DNA from: Oscarella lobularis | Taxonomy: Eukaryota > Porifera > Homoscleromorpha > Homosclerophorida > Oscarellidae | Length of the DNA stretch: 64,000 nucleotides | Direction: 5' to 3' | Assembly: GCF_947507565.1 (NCBI RefSeq) | Contig: NC_089177.1 | Location: forward strand, 3,594,648-3,658,647 | Part shown: piece by piece, positions 24,805 to 36,078 of the stretch | Numbering within the stretch: the first letter of the stretch is position 1 | Layout: each line of letters opens with the position of its first letter | The notes under the pieces: generated by a model | What the model saw: only the letters and a program-made list of their open reading frames with translations | What the model was told of the DNA's origin: nothing | Databases searched by the model: none | Made by a program: the position numbers and the translations under genes

Positions 24805-27434
24805 ATGGCCTCGCAAATCACGGAGAAATGGATTCGCCAGCGCGTGGGGCTTGATCACGACGTTGTCGGTACGTTCTCTGATGCGTATCATCGACTGGAA
24901 CGTCGGTTTTTGCAGAGGACGTTCGTTCGCTCGCTCTTCCCGGCACGTATCACGAAAAAATCGGCTCTCTCGGACGAGCTTTGCTCGGATTTGCTCGTCT
25001 AAAGAATCTAGATCTCTCTCGAAACGCATTGAGCAGTCTGGAGGTCGATAAAAGCGCTACAGCGCCATACGGGATCGACATCTTTTTATTTTTAGGGGTT
25101 GGAAAGTCTGAAAATGCTCGAGACGCTGAATCTGTGCTTCTTACCGACACTTGCGTAATTTTTATTTGAAATTTGAATTCAGGTATTATAACAACATTCC
25201 GGATCTGAGCGAATTGTTTCGACTTCGTCACAATTTGAACTTGCAGGCAATTTTTCTGTTTATATTTTGCAGAGGAAACGAGATTTTTTGGTTTTGGTTT
25301 TAGGATCTTGATCTACGACTCAATCCCGTTGTGAAAAATGAACCCGATTATCGGCTCTTTTGCATTCATCTACTTCCCAGTCTAAAACACCTAGGCAAGT
25401 GGTTCTTTAGTACTGGTTTATCATTTCTTTATTAATTTATAGATGATCGTCCTGTTCGAGTGGCTGAAAAGAGAGCCGCTCTCATGCAGTTTTCTATTGG
25501 AAACGTGAGTGGTAGTAGATAAAATGTTGTCAAAAGTTGAGGTTTGTATTTAGGATGAAAAGGAAGACGGAGCAAAGAAACCAAAGTCAAAGAAAACGTA
25601 GGCATAGAATACTATGGTAATTCGTAATAATAATATGACGTTAATATAAAAGTAATGTTGAGCTGGTTTCGCGGAAAAGACTCGTTGCAAGTCTGGCTCC
25701 TTCGTTGAAACAAACAGGTAAACGCCTTGTTTATCTTTTTCTTATTATTTCTATTTCGTTTTAGCACTGGCTGAGGACGACTGCGCTCTCATCGACTTGA
25801 TTTCACAGACGGGAGAAGATCTCCACGCAGTCAAGGAACTGACTGGATCAACAGCAAACGAGCCAGCAGTGAGTCTCCATCAACTAAGTGACGAAGGTAG
25901 AAAGACGCGATATGGCTGAGACTCTGGGTTTCATCTAATGGTTTAGAAGCGGATCAATTTCCTCGAGAGGCTAAGGAAGACAAAGAGGTTATTATAATGA
26001 CACGATTTTCCTAGATGGTTTTTCTGCTATTTTCGCTGTTTAGATGCGTCTAGAAAATCAAAACGGAGATCATCAGTCAAAGAATTTTGTGCCCAATGCT
26101 GAACCGGTTTCCACTCTTCCAGGCGGACAAGTGAGACTTCATCACGCTCGATTGCCGCCGCCGAGGCGAGCGCTCTTTGGCGCGACGACGGCGGCGGCTT
26201 CCGAGGCGACGCAGCTGGCGGATCCCAATTTGAAATTTTCCGACGAAGCTGACGCGTATACGTCGTTTGCTACCCAAGGCTTTTTTACGGCCAATCCGCG
26301 AGGTGAAAATCAAGAGACTGGCAAAGGAGAAGAAGAAGAAGAAGAAGAAGACAAAGATACAGAGGACGAGTCTTCTGACGAAGAAGAAGTTGTATCTGAA
26401 GTATGATGACTCAATCAGCAATTTTTAATGAATTAATTAATCTTGGGAGTTTTTATAGATTCCCGTTAATGGGCAGTTAATTGAAAGAGCAACTCAGCAG
26501 CTCTTAGAATTGACAAGGCGATGGTATAATCTCTACCCGATATTCTTCACTTTTGAATGATTGGATTATCTTAGTGGCCTTCGCAAGGGTCTCGAGCTTC
26601 AAGGTAGCACACTAGGTGACAGATAAATGATCTCGTTATTATTCCCCGTGCTTAGATGTTCGACAAATTCTCGTGGGCCTCTATCGCGTCGCCGTTCGAG
26701 ATCAGAGCGAATCCGAAATGCTAATACGTCAGCAACTGGACGAAATGACGCAGACGGCGGAGACGCTCAACGGTCAGCTGGACGAGCAGCGGCGTGCAAC
26801 GGAGCGGCTCAAGCGGCGCGTTCAACGGGATCGTCGAGCCGAGGAGGTTCTCGCTGAGGCGGAAAAGGAAGCGGTAGGAATCGATGTCGTCTGCTCTACG
26901 CTTCTGCTGCATTTTTTCTTTGATTCTCAAGGCTTCGTTGAGACTGCACGTGCAGCGTTTGGACGAGGAAAAGGTCGCTTTAGCGAGAGACGTCGCGACG
27001 CTGAAGCAGGAGAAACGTCACACGCTTGTCGTGCCGGCCAATGTTCAGGAGAAATTACGTATACAGTTTGTAGCAGTAGCAAGGGGGGTGGAAATGAACT
27101 ATAGGCGACGTTTCTTTTAGAAGAGCTAGAGGCTGAAAACGTCCAATTGGACGAAGAGGTGAAAAGGTGTCAGAAAGAGAGGGAGCAGAGTGAAAAGGAC
27201 AAAGAGAAAGTAGACAGTCTCGTTTCGATGTTACAAGAAAGCCACAGGTCATAATTTTATTAATCGATTGCATGTAATTTTATTTTCTTTAGAGCTCTAA
27301 TAGCCAACAACGGCCGCTTGACAAGGGAGCTCGATGACTCGAGACGTCGACACCAGCACGAGGTAGAGCAATTGCACTGGAGCTACGAGCAGCTAAAACG
27401 AACGCTGAACGCAACTAGAAACGGTCGAAAGTGA
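24805..27434 (+). CDS. CEP72: CEP72/LRRC36-family leucine-rich repeat and coiled-coil centrosomal protein
   Basis: Start 24805 reads MASQITEKWIRQRVGLD. An LRR head follows (SLALPGTYHEKIGSLGRALL, FARLKNLDLSRNALSSLEGL, LETLNLYYNNIPDLSELFRL, LDLRLNPVVKNEPDYRLF, LPSLKHLDDRPVRVAEKRAA), which parallels human LRRC36/CEP72 (LNLYYNNIPSL, ELDLRLNPVVRKDTDYRLF, EKLDDRTVREGERKAA). The middle is low-complexity with a Glu run coded by GAA repeats at about 26327-26350, then LIERATQQLLELTRRWCGLR, and a long C-terminal coiled coil (about 26700-27434) rich in Glu, Arg and Gln. In vertebrates CEP72 sits at centriolar satellites and recruits gamma-tubulin ring components through CEP131 and CDK5RAP2 networks. CEP72 versus LRRC36 cannot be resolved without a tree. 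Confidence 0.83.
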
Positions 27435-27583
27435 TTGGAACGTAGATCTATCTAATTTTGACTATAATCTAACGACAGTCTCCTTGGCACAACAACAACG
27501 TGTACTTGAATAAACAGACTATTTTTAGTGGCTACGCCGCCGGAATGGAGGCCCCGCGGTTCATCTCTTCTCTAATGGGATCA

Positions 27584-28192
27584 TCAATGACTCTTGTCGT
27601 ATGTGTCCTTGCCCTTGTATCCGCCTACGTAGCCGGACGATGCCTTGTCGTCGACATCGTAACGGCCGTCGAGTCCCTTACCCTTTCCCGATTCGTCGAA
27701 GCGTTCCTTATGCGAGCCCGTATACTTTGACGTGTCTGTGAGACGATCTACGGCGCCGGCTTTAGTCGCTTTCTGAGCGAGAAAAAGGTAACTCTATATG
27801 GGCGTGGGTTTGTTGGTGGGTTTCTCACCGTTGCTCCGACGGCGACGGGGCCCTTTCCTGCCACAATTTTATCGGTTAGGCTAGCGTAATCGATGCCCAT
27901 CTTTTCCGCTGAAAGTTCTAGAGCTTTTGTGAATTGTTTGAAGTTGATTTTGCGTTCCGTTTTGCTGTGCGAAGGAGGAGGAGTCTTTTTCGATTCTCTC
28001 TTTTGCTCTCAATTACCTTTTCACTTCGGGTCTGCTGAAAATAATGTCCGCGTCCGTCTGCGTGAATTTTTTCGTGTACAACTTCAAGTCTCGAAAGAAT
28101 TTGGAGAACTTGGCATTGTCCATTAGACTAATCGCGTCTTTTCCTGCTCCAAAAGCACAAAAGGACTTGAAAACCGTTTCCAAGTCGCTCAT
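27584..28192 (-). CDS. TPPP: Tubulin polymerization-promoting protein (p25-alpha family)
   Basis: This is a microtubule-bundling protein. Start 28192 reads [20 protein letters not shown], then [53 protein letters not shown] and the p25-alpha C-terminal signature [20 protein letters not shown] followed by [14 protein letters not shown]. The stop is at 27584-27586. The core p25-alpha domain fills the protein with no long N-terminal tail, as in TPPP3 and in ciliated protists. Three exons are visible. Long p25-alpha proteins track with cilia in eukaryotes. Confidence 0.93.
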
Positions 28193-28371
28193 TGCACTAC
28201 AAAAAAATTATCCAAGGCAACCAGGACAACCAGAGGGCACGTGATATCAACTGTAGCACGCTAAGCTAAACCATAGATGGCTAAACGACTCCCACCACTC
28301 TCCCACCCACAACCTCCCACAACCACCTTTTGTCCTTCCGTGCGTACAGTACTCATATTTCACGTGACAGA
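28193..28371. promoter_or_regulatory. TPPP / small membrane protein divergent promoter with two E-boxes
   Basis: This 179-base gap between divergent start codons holds two CACGTG E-boxes, at 28238-28243 and 28361-28366. The second is in the palindrome TCACGTGA, the core of bHLH-zip (USF/MITF/TFE-type) sites. Factor identity is inference. Confidence 0.4.
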
Positions 28372-28683
28372 ATGGCCAACATTGCGCAGCTCCTCGTCGT
28401 TCTCATCGGCGTTTTCTTCTCGACAGCGTCAGCCGACTTCACATGTTACGATAACACATGCGTTGGAGAAAGCTACTCCTGCCCGAGTGGCGTCGGCTAC
28501 TACTGCTGTTTTCCGTGCAGCTGCTGCATTAGCGTCGTCTCTGCCTGGTGGTTCTGGCTGATCTGGGTCATCTTCTTCGTCGCCATTGGAATCGGCGGAG
28601 GTTTCTATTACAGGAGAAGGCGTCGCTTCATCGTCACGACGTCGTCGCCCGGTTACGTCAGGACGTACGGCACTGGATACTGA
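28372..28683 (+). CDS. Small Cys-rich type I membrane protein (VOPP1/WBP1-like layout)
   Basis: This is a single-exon frame of 103 residues. It has a signal peptide (MANIAQLLVVLIGVFFSTAS), a short luminal part with nine cysteines (YYCCFPCSCC next to the membrane), one Trp-rich membrane helix (AWWFWLIWVIFFVAIGIG), a basic stop-transfer RRRRR and a 20-residue tail. The arrangement of clustered CC pairs, aromatic helix and Arg cluster resembles vertebrate VOPP1, but sequence similarity is only topological. The minus-strand gene at 30179 shares the WWFWxIW helix. Confidence 0.75.
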   Translation: MANIAQLLVVLIGVFFSTASADFTCYDNTCVGESYSCPSGVGYYCCFPCSCCISVVSAWWFWLIWVIFFVAIGIGGGFYYRRRRRFIVTTSSPGYVRTYGTGY

Positions 28684-28851
28684 TGGCGTCTCGAGAACTG
28701 AGACGTGAGCGCGTCGCGCGACGGCGTTTATGCGTATTCTTAGTTTAGTTTGTCGTTTTGGTGTGGCGCTCGCTGGTGCACGTGATCTGCTTTATTTTGT
28801 CGCAAACAGGCAAACAATGGCATCGTTCGATCACAAATTTCTCGGACTCAT

Positions 28852-29990
28852 TCATTCGTGCGTCTGCTTTTCGAAGTAGGTAAGTTTCTTATTAGGGTCC
28901 GGGATAATCTGCGGCGGCGAAGAAGGAAATTCGAGTCAGTAAGAAAACGTCGTCTTTTAGCAAACTAACCGTATCGCTTCCAGGCTTCCATCCCGCAGGG
29001 CAAACTGGAATCAATGCATAAGTAAGAGGGGCCCCACTTTTACCCCACCCCACCCCACCCACTCACCTTCAGCATGATTATCCGTGTATTGAAAAGCTTG
29101 CACGAGTCGCAAGGTCTCGTCAACTGAACGCCCAACCTGTGTTCGATTACTAAGAGGATCGACTGCAATGCTTCTATTAATTTATTTACTGGGAGGTCAT
29201 TCATGGTGATTTGTCTGAGAATTCCATTGTCATCTATAATGAAAAGACCTCGCAGTGTGTGGCCTTGGTTTTCTAACAGGACTCCGTAGTCCTTTGATAT
29301 TTGATGAGTCATGTCAGACAAGATGGGTATGTCCACTTTGCCGAGACCGCCCTCACTTCGTGGGGTATTGATCCTATATAAAATAATAATTCAAAGCCAT
29401 ACTGAAAATAGTGATTATATACATACCAAGCCAAATGGGTGAAAGGGGAATCCACAGAGCATGCCACGACTTCGGCGTTGATTTCCCTAAACTCTTTGAC
29501 GCGATCGCTAAAGGCGATGATTTCCGTTGGACACACAAACGTACTGCAGCCAGAAAAAAGAATTATTTTAAAATTATAAATTGTTGCGAAGAGCCCACAA
29601 GTCGAGCGGATAGAAGAAAAAGACCAAGTATTTTCCTTAGATCAAAAAAAGCCTGGTCAGTGCAACGACAATTACGATTTAATTTGTTGGCACCTTTGAA
29701 GTCCGTTAATTTGACTTCTTTGAATTCTCCGTTAACGACGGCCGTTCCTTCGAAATGAGGCGCCGGTTTGGATACTAGGACATATGAAAATAAGGTGTGC
29801 GAATTGTTACTATTCGATTTTGTCGACTTTGCGCTTTGCTCCAGCTCAGAGCGTGTTCTCCTCCGCGCATGCGTTCGCCCGGATAAACTTGACCTCCAGC
29901 GTACGTATAACACGCCTCGGTCGACGCATCTCCTTGGTCGATAGCTCTCGCGCAGGCGAGAAGAGCGAAGAACACAACGGAAGAATGCAT
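28852..29990 (-). CDS. PRDX4: Peroxiredoxin 4 (secretory/ER typical 2-Cys peroxiredoxin)
   Basis: This is a thiol peroxidase of the ER. Start 29990 gives a signal peptide ([20 protein letters not shown]) and an N-terminal extension with a Cys ([15 protein letters not shown]), both features of PRDX4. The core reads [20 protein letters not shown], the peroxidatic site [88 protein letters not shown] and the resolving Cys in [13 protein letters not shown]. It ends [11 protein letters not shown] at 28852-28854, including the YF element linked to hyperoxidation sensitivity. Two CACGTG sites lie at 30027 and 30039 just upstream. Confidence 0.95.
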
Positions 29991-30178
29991 TGCAGTAAAG
30001 CACGCTTGCGCTGAAGAGAAGGAATCCACGTGCCCGCCCACGTGGGCTAATAATACCTTAGCGCGCGACACAGCGAAAAGACGGCTCTCTAATCTTACTT
30101 TCTTCTTTGCTGTATCTAAACTATGAAACAAAAACTAACTTTTAAGATGTCTCTTCTATAATGGGGAAGAGAGTCAAT

Positions 30179-30559
30179 TCATTGCGTTCTGTAAGAGGGA
30201 GGACCTGACGACGAAGGCAAAGGATTGCTACTTTGACTCGTTCCTCCATACAAAGACGTTGTAGTCGATCTAGAAAAAACGGTCGTAGTCGTTTGCGGAG
30301 CCCGACGATGATGTGTTTTCTCCTTGCGACGTCGATGTCGAACGAGACAGGCAGCCACGATTATAACGATCACGAAGAAAAATATCCAAATCATCCAAAA
30401 CCACCAGGAAGAGGCGATATCTCCTCCGCTATTGCGCGTAGGCGACTCGTTGCCATTCGTCATTTTTATTCTCAGGTGTCCTCTCGACTGCGTTCGCGTG
30501 ACTGAACCACCTGCTTTAGTTTCGCTGAAAGCGGAAATGATCGGGAATGAAAGTGACAA
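30179..30559 (-). CDS. Small membrane protein with WWFW helix and PPxY tail
   Basis: This is an open frame of 126 codons from 30559; an inner ATG at 30463 (MTNGNESPTRNSGGDIASSW) is the more natural start, because the residues before it look like 5' UTR. There is one membrane helix (SSWWFWMIWIFFFVIVIIVA), a basic anchor (RHRRRKEKTHHRR), a Ser/Thr-rich cytosolic tail and a C-terminal PPSY, a potential WW-domain (NEDD4-type) docking motif as found in VOPP1/WBP1 proteins. The helix is clearly related to that of the plus-strand gene at 28372. No luminal Cys domain is visible here. The family is not recognised. Confidence 0.65.
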   Translation of the reverse strand: MSLSFPIISAFSETKAGGSVTRTQSRGHLRIKMTNGNESPTRNSGGDIASSWWFWMIWIFFFVIVIIVAACLVRHRRRKEKTHHRRAPQTTTTVFSRSTTTSLYGGTSQSSNPLPSSSGPPSYRTQ

Positions 30560-30623
30560 CCCCCGTCATATCCCCCGCGCCCACATTTATCCGGGAACGC
30601 CCAAGTTGGCCCGTACCTTTTCA

Positions 30624-32956
30624 ATGTCGAAGGCGTTGCCTAAGGTTTGTTTACCGGTTTCGCTTTGTCTACCGAGTCACTGCCACGACTTAAGAGTTCT
30701 TCAACTCGCGGAACTTCTGACAGTGCGTCGGCGGGACCCCAATCGGGAACGAGCGATCAACAAAGTAACAGCGAAATACAGACGATGCTTGTACGTGTAC
30801 GGTATCTATTTTTTCTTGCGATTCAGTTTCTACTCAACGTTTTGGAGGAAGACGGGCTGTTGGTGCGGCTACGGGGTGAGAAATAGAGTCGAATAGAAAT
30901 AAAAATAAATATTTGACAAAGTAGAGATCAACGGATCATTCGCTTTAAGTGTGCACTTCATAATACAATTCTCGACGTTTTGCGTAGTCGAGGATGGCAA
31001 GAAACGAAGGAGTGCGGGCTTCTTTTAATTAATTAATTAATTAATTAATTAATATTTCCTAATGAATAATTATATTTAGGGATGATTGGGATTTCTTTTG
31101 GTGCGATGTCGGTTGGATTCGCGAGTCATTCGATCATTTCTACATGGAAGAACACGTCAGGATATGTCACTTCCGAAATCACTACGAAGTATAAAAGGAG
31201 AGAATCATTAGCAAATTTATTTTTTTCGTGTAGCTTACGAGAAAAAATTACATGGTGAAGAATTTGAAGCGGTATAAGAAAATGATTGAGAGGGAATACG
31301 GAAAACATGAAGCTACTAGGTAGAAGATCTATTGCTATAAACAACAAATTCTCTAATTTTTTTCAATTAAGACTCGACTTTTTTCCTGCCACTTTTGAAC
31401 TGCCAGTCAGCCAAACAGGAACGTTTTCTTATGAAGGCGAAACCGTTCTCATTTTTCTAGTCAGAGTACCACATTTTTGTTGAAGAATTCAAGCGGAATC
31501 CCGGGTCAACTTGGATTATGAAACCCGTTTGTTTTTTGCAGAAGATTCCTATATGCTACGTCAATGGGAAGACTCTGTTTTAGGTTGCTAAATCTCAAGG
31601 AAAGGGAATTTTTCTTTTCAGGAAACTCAAAGACATAACAGATTGGAGCAAGGCATTGAAATAATGAAAATTAAGTTTGAATCTAATGTGGACTATAGAT
31701 TGGTTTTGTTCATCGAGACACCGATGATAAGGCAAGCAGATAATTTTTTCTTGTTGAATAATTGGCGTGACACATCCCGCGCAGTCAGAGAAAGACGTTC
31801 CAGAAACGTACGTCGTGTCTCGTTATATTGAGAACCCGTGTTTGATTGGCGGACGAAAGTTCGACATTCGGGTCTACGTCCTCGTCAATTCGGTACAAGT
31901 AGCCAGACTTTTTCAGGCGGTTCTATGTGATTTTGCTACAGTACATTCCCCTAAAAGCGTGGTTGTATAGAAGCGGCTTTGCTCGCTTTTCGAATACGAG
32001 ATTTTCCCTCGACACGATCACCGATTCATGTAATATTGCCATTTTTCACGAGTGTCGCTTTCAAATGAGAGCCGTTCTTTAGTTATTCACCTCACTAACG
32101 TCGCGATACAAAAAACCGCGCCTGACTATGACCCAGAAAAGGCAAAAGGCCGTAGAATAATAGGTCTTGGTGGTGTGCGTGTAATGGTAGCTAAGCAGGG
32201 ATGTAAATGGTCATTGCAGCAGCTGAGGACTTATCTCACTGCTGAATACGGTTACATGGAGGTGAATAGGAAAAAAATGGTTTGCTACGTAACGCGATTT
32301 TCTTTTGGTAGACGATAACCTTATTTCGACTTTTGGACGACATTATCATCAAGAGTCTACAGAGCGTGCAAAAAGTCATGATTAATGATAAACACTGCTT
32401 TGAATTGTAATGTGAAATACCGCATCCGCCCTAATTAATAGTTTTTTTTCTAGATACGGCTTTGACGTCATGATCGATTCCAATCTAAAACCGTAATTCG
32501 ACGTGCCTCGGTTGCCGTGGAGACACGCTTTTCTTTTCACTTTCCCCAGATGGTTGATTGAAGTGAACGCATCGCCGTCGTTGACGGCGAGCAGCACTTC
32601 AGATTATCATCTCAAGGTCGGATTGCTCCACGACGTTCTCAACGTTGTCGACATGGAAAACAGGCGAGTCCTTTTTTCGACACTCACACTTATATAATAG
32701 AATCTTTAGATTGAGTGGGTCTGAAAAGAGAGTTGGCGGATTTGACTTGATTTGGAACGACGGCCCCGTTGCCGCTCCGGATGCAATTTGGGAATCGGGC
32801 CAACTCCCAGTATATCCCACCAACACGTTTTTAGGTACACACCTGATACTCTCTCCCGTACGCATTTAGAATATACGCGAACTAAATTTAGGGTGCTACA
32901 ATGACAGAGACATTCAGCTAAAACAGTTGTATAGATCGCTCGAAAAAGCCGATTAG
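30624..32956 (+). CDS. TTLL9: Tubulin polyglutamylase TTLL9
   Basis: This tubulin-tyrosine-ligase-like ATP-grasp enzyme adds glutamates to ciliary tubulin. Conserved blocks follow human TTLL9 closely: [195 protein letters not shown] and [19 protein letters not shown]. The stop is TAG 32954-32956. ATP-binding and catalytic motifs are intact. The N-terminus is the weak point: I infer ATG 30624 (MSKALPK) and a Ser-rich exon leading to DQRIIRFK through a junction near 30880/30922. About 13 exons. Confidence 0.9.
31024..31054. repeat. (AATT)n simple repeat in a TTLL9 intron
   Basis: Seven to eight tandem AATT units lie in the intron following the RSRGWQET exon. It has the same motif as the tracts at 6282 and 61780. 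Confidence 0.8.
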
Positions 32957-33009
32957 AAATATTTAAATTAGAATGTCATTGATTGCAACGAGTTGGCATT
33001 CTCCCATCA

Positions 33010-35971
33010 ATGCAACGAGTCGTCGTTCTTTTCCTTGTCTTATCTTTCGCTCGAGGCCAGTATCCTGGCCTCGACGAGGTGTTTCAATGGTACGAAACGA
33101 CAATGAGCGGAGCCAGTCGTCCGTTTACGTTGGAAAGCGTTGGGGCGTTGGCTGACGTCGTTAATAAGGCCGTTCCGAGTTTGACAGCGCAGAATGGAAG
33201 CGCCTTTTCTCTCTCGAACCCTTCCGATCAGATGAAAAGTGAGAATTCCTCCGTCATCTGAGCGTCACGTGCCGACGCGTGATCTCACATTTTTTTGTAG
33301 TGATTGACGCTTCTGGAAAACCGGGAGGGGGTTTGTTAGAAGGTCACGTGCAATTTTTCGGTGACTTTGATCAGTGCATCGATTTGGGAAACGACGTTGC
33401 TCGCTATTGTCTCGTCTCCACAACTCTCCTTTCTCCAGTACCTCCAAATGACGTAGTTGTAAGTGAGGGGTAATATTAGTTAGGTGCGTACCTATTTAGC
33501 GTGTATGACTGCAGCTACCCAATGTTGCCTGGGGCCTTTGCACGAATGCATCCAACAATGAAAGTGCAGTAAAAGAGATAGCCTTGAATAGTACGTCTAA
33601 AAAGTATGTTATTCTACAGCTAATGGGTTGTGTATCTAGTCTTGGGAAAAGTGTTCAAAATTACTTCCATGGATGTGACGTGCCACAAGGAAAAGTCTTA
33701 TACTCCTACTGCTCTTTTTCTCATGTAAGTTTTGTTATTAGTGACTAGGCCTAATTTTTATTTTTGCTTATAAGTGTTATTTTCTCTCTTCTTGGACTTC
33801 TCATTCTATTGTCGACTCTCTACGATATAATCATTTTAACAAAAAAGCAGTCACCCTCTACGGAATCTAAAGTTGAGTTTAAGTTGACTGAAACAGCGGG
33901 AATTGAAAGTGACGACAAAAGCGGCCTTCTGAATAAGAAAGAGGAGGAGGAAGAAGAAGAAGTAGAAGAAGAGGGAGATAAAGATCAAATAACGGAAGAA
34001 GTGCAGATTGAAATAAAGGGCAATAAAAGAAACGAAGGTATTATTGTATTACAGTACATATATCAATTTCAAATCAAGACGTTGACTTTTAAATGTAGAC
34101 GAACGCAGCTGTCGTATGGGCCTCTTTCTTGCCTTTTCAATGGCAAGAAATTTGCCTAAATTACTGAACACGAAGACTCAGTCGAAAAGTATCGATTGCC
34201 TTCACGGAATACGAGCTTTGTCGATGTTCTGGGTGATTCTCGGTCATTGCTATCTTTGGTTGATCTATTCTGGTGCCGTCGGTATACTACGAAAATGTAC
34301 TGAGTCTGATAGATTATTTTAATCTCTTTATGTAGCCAATTTCGTTTCTGCTTCGACAATTCTTCACGAGTTTCCTTTTCAAGCTGTCATCAATGCTGTT
34401 TTTGCCGTTGACACCTTTTTCTTTTTGAGGTCTTTTGCGCAATAGAGTGTTTCTTCTTCCTCGAAATAGTGATTTTTTTTTCTTTGTAGTGGTCTTTTGG
34501 TAATGTTTCTCGCCTATCAACACTTGAAAGCGAACGATGGTCGATTTCCTTGGCTTTCCTTTTACTTGCATCGTTTGTGGCGGTAATTTTATTTTCGTTT
34601 TCTCGGCGTCAATTAAATTGCTCTTTTAGGCTCACTCCTACGTACTTAGTTGCTCTTCTCGTTATATGGCAGTTACTTCCGTATTTTAACGATGGGCCTG
34701 TTTGGGACAAATCGCTTCCACCCGTTATCACGACACCCTGCAATTCCTACTGGTGGACGAACCTTCTCTACGTCAATAACTTTTATCCAAACAAATTCAC
34801 CGGCGAAGTGAGGCCAGTTGCGGCACCTCTATTAATTAAATCTCATCTTCTTCGAATAGTGTATGGCATGGACGTGGTATTTAGCCAATGACATGCAGAT
34901 GTACATCCTTAGTCCACTAATCATCATTCCAGCATATAAGTAAGAGATATCTAATCGTAGTGTATACGCACAGATGCAAGATCTACGTTAGATTCGGTCT
35001 TGTGGGTTTGTTGGTCCCACTTGCAATCTGTTTAGTAGCAGTTTTTGGCTGTCTGATTGGCCTTAGTGCCAAGTATGGCTTTCCAGCGAATGCCGTTGTT
35101 GCCGCTCAATTTGGGTGAGTGCAACTTGGGAGGAACTTTTCATTAGCAGGCGTTTTCTGCGTAGAGATGGAAAGGGCTATGAAAACGTGGTATACGACAA
35201 ATTTTATACGCGTGCATCGCCCTATCTTATTGGGCTGTTTCTCGGATACTGCTTGGCAAGGATTGCCACCGAACAGCACTTTCCGTCCAATAGATATTTG
35301 ACCATGATACAAAAACGGGTGAGCGTCATCCTATTATTTAGTGACAATAATAAAAAACGAGGGTTTTTTAGAAGCGCTATATCATACCTGTCGCTTGGTG
35401 CTTGGCCTTCTTTCTTGGACTCGTCCTTGTCTACGGCTTGTACGATTATAATCGCGGGTACGAGCGTCCCAAATCTGTCAGCATTCTTTATATCGCCTTT
35501 TCGACCTTTTCATGGGGTTTGGCGTTGGCTATTCTTGTCTACCTTTGCCACGCTGGTCACGGAGGTGCTGTTAGCGCGAAAATAATTAATTAATTTTTTA
35601 TGACGCGCGCGTTTAGGAATTATAAACGGCATTTTGTCTTGGAGCGGCTGGGTGCCGCTGAGTCGATTGACGTATTCAGCCTACTTGATTCATCCTGCTG
35701 TTCTCTCCTATATCAATTTCAGTACTCGTTCTGCAATATTTTTCTCGCACTCATTTATGGTACTGGGGTGAATGTTTATAACTATTCCACGTGTTTGATT
35801 TTGAGTTTGTTTTAGGCTTTTCGTTATGTGAGCGTGTTGGGCATTTCTTATCTTTGCGCTCTGCTGCTTTCTCTCTCAATTGAATATCCATGTGCGGCTA
35901 TTGAAAAAGTGTTGCGAAATTTGAAAGTCAAACATCCTAAGATTTTGACCAAGTTTGTTCGACGGCGCTGA
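33010..35971 (+). CDS. NRF-6-like membrane acyltransferase, copy A
   Basis: This is a nose-resistant-to-fluoxetine type protein: signal peptide (MQRVVVLFLVLSFARG), luminal NRF domain (IDASGKPGGGLLEGHVQFFG, DFDQCIDLGNDVARYCLV, AWGLCTN, CDVPQGK), a first membrane helix (VIFSLLGLLILLSTLYDIII), an acidic cytosolic loop with a Glu run (about 33940-34000), then the acyltransferase-3 core beginning with CLHGIRALSMFWVILGHCYL and about ten membrane helices (VALLVIWQLLPYFNDGPVWD, FYTRASPYLIGLFLGYCLAR, SLSIEYPCAAIEKVL). The HGxRxxSMxWVILGH motif carries the proposed catalytic His. Substrates of animal members are unproven; C. elegans NRF-6 affects lipid and drug transport. Stop 35969-35971. Copy B follows 107 bases downstream. 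Confidence 0.87.
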
Positions 35972-36078
35972 GATACTGTGTAGGCGGTGCCGTAGGCGGT
36001 AGTAGGCGGGACTCTAGGCGGGGGGCGTAATAACGCGCGTTTCATGACTTTCATCATCGAGCCAGGTCATCGAGCATC

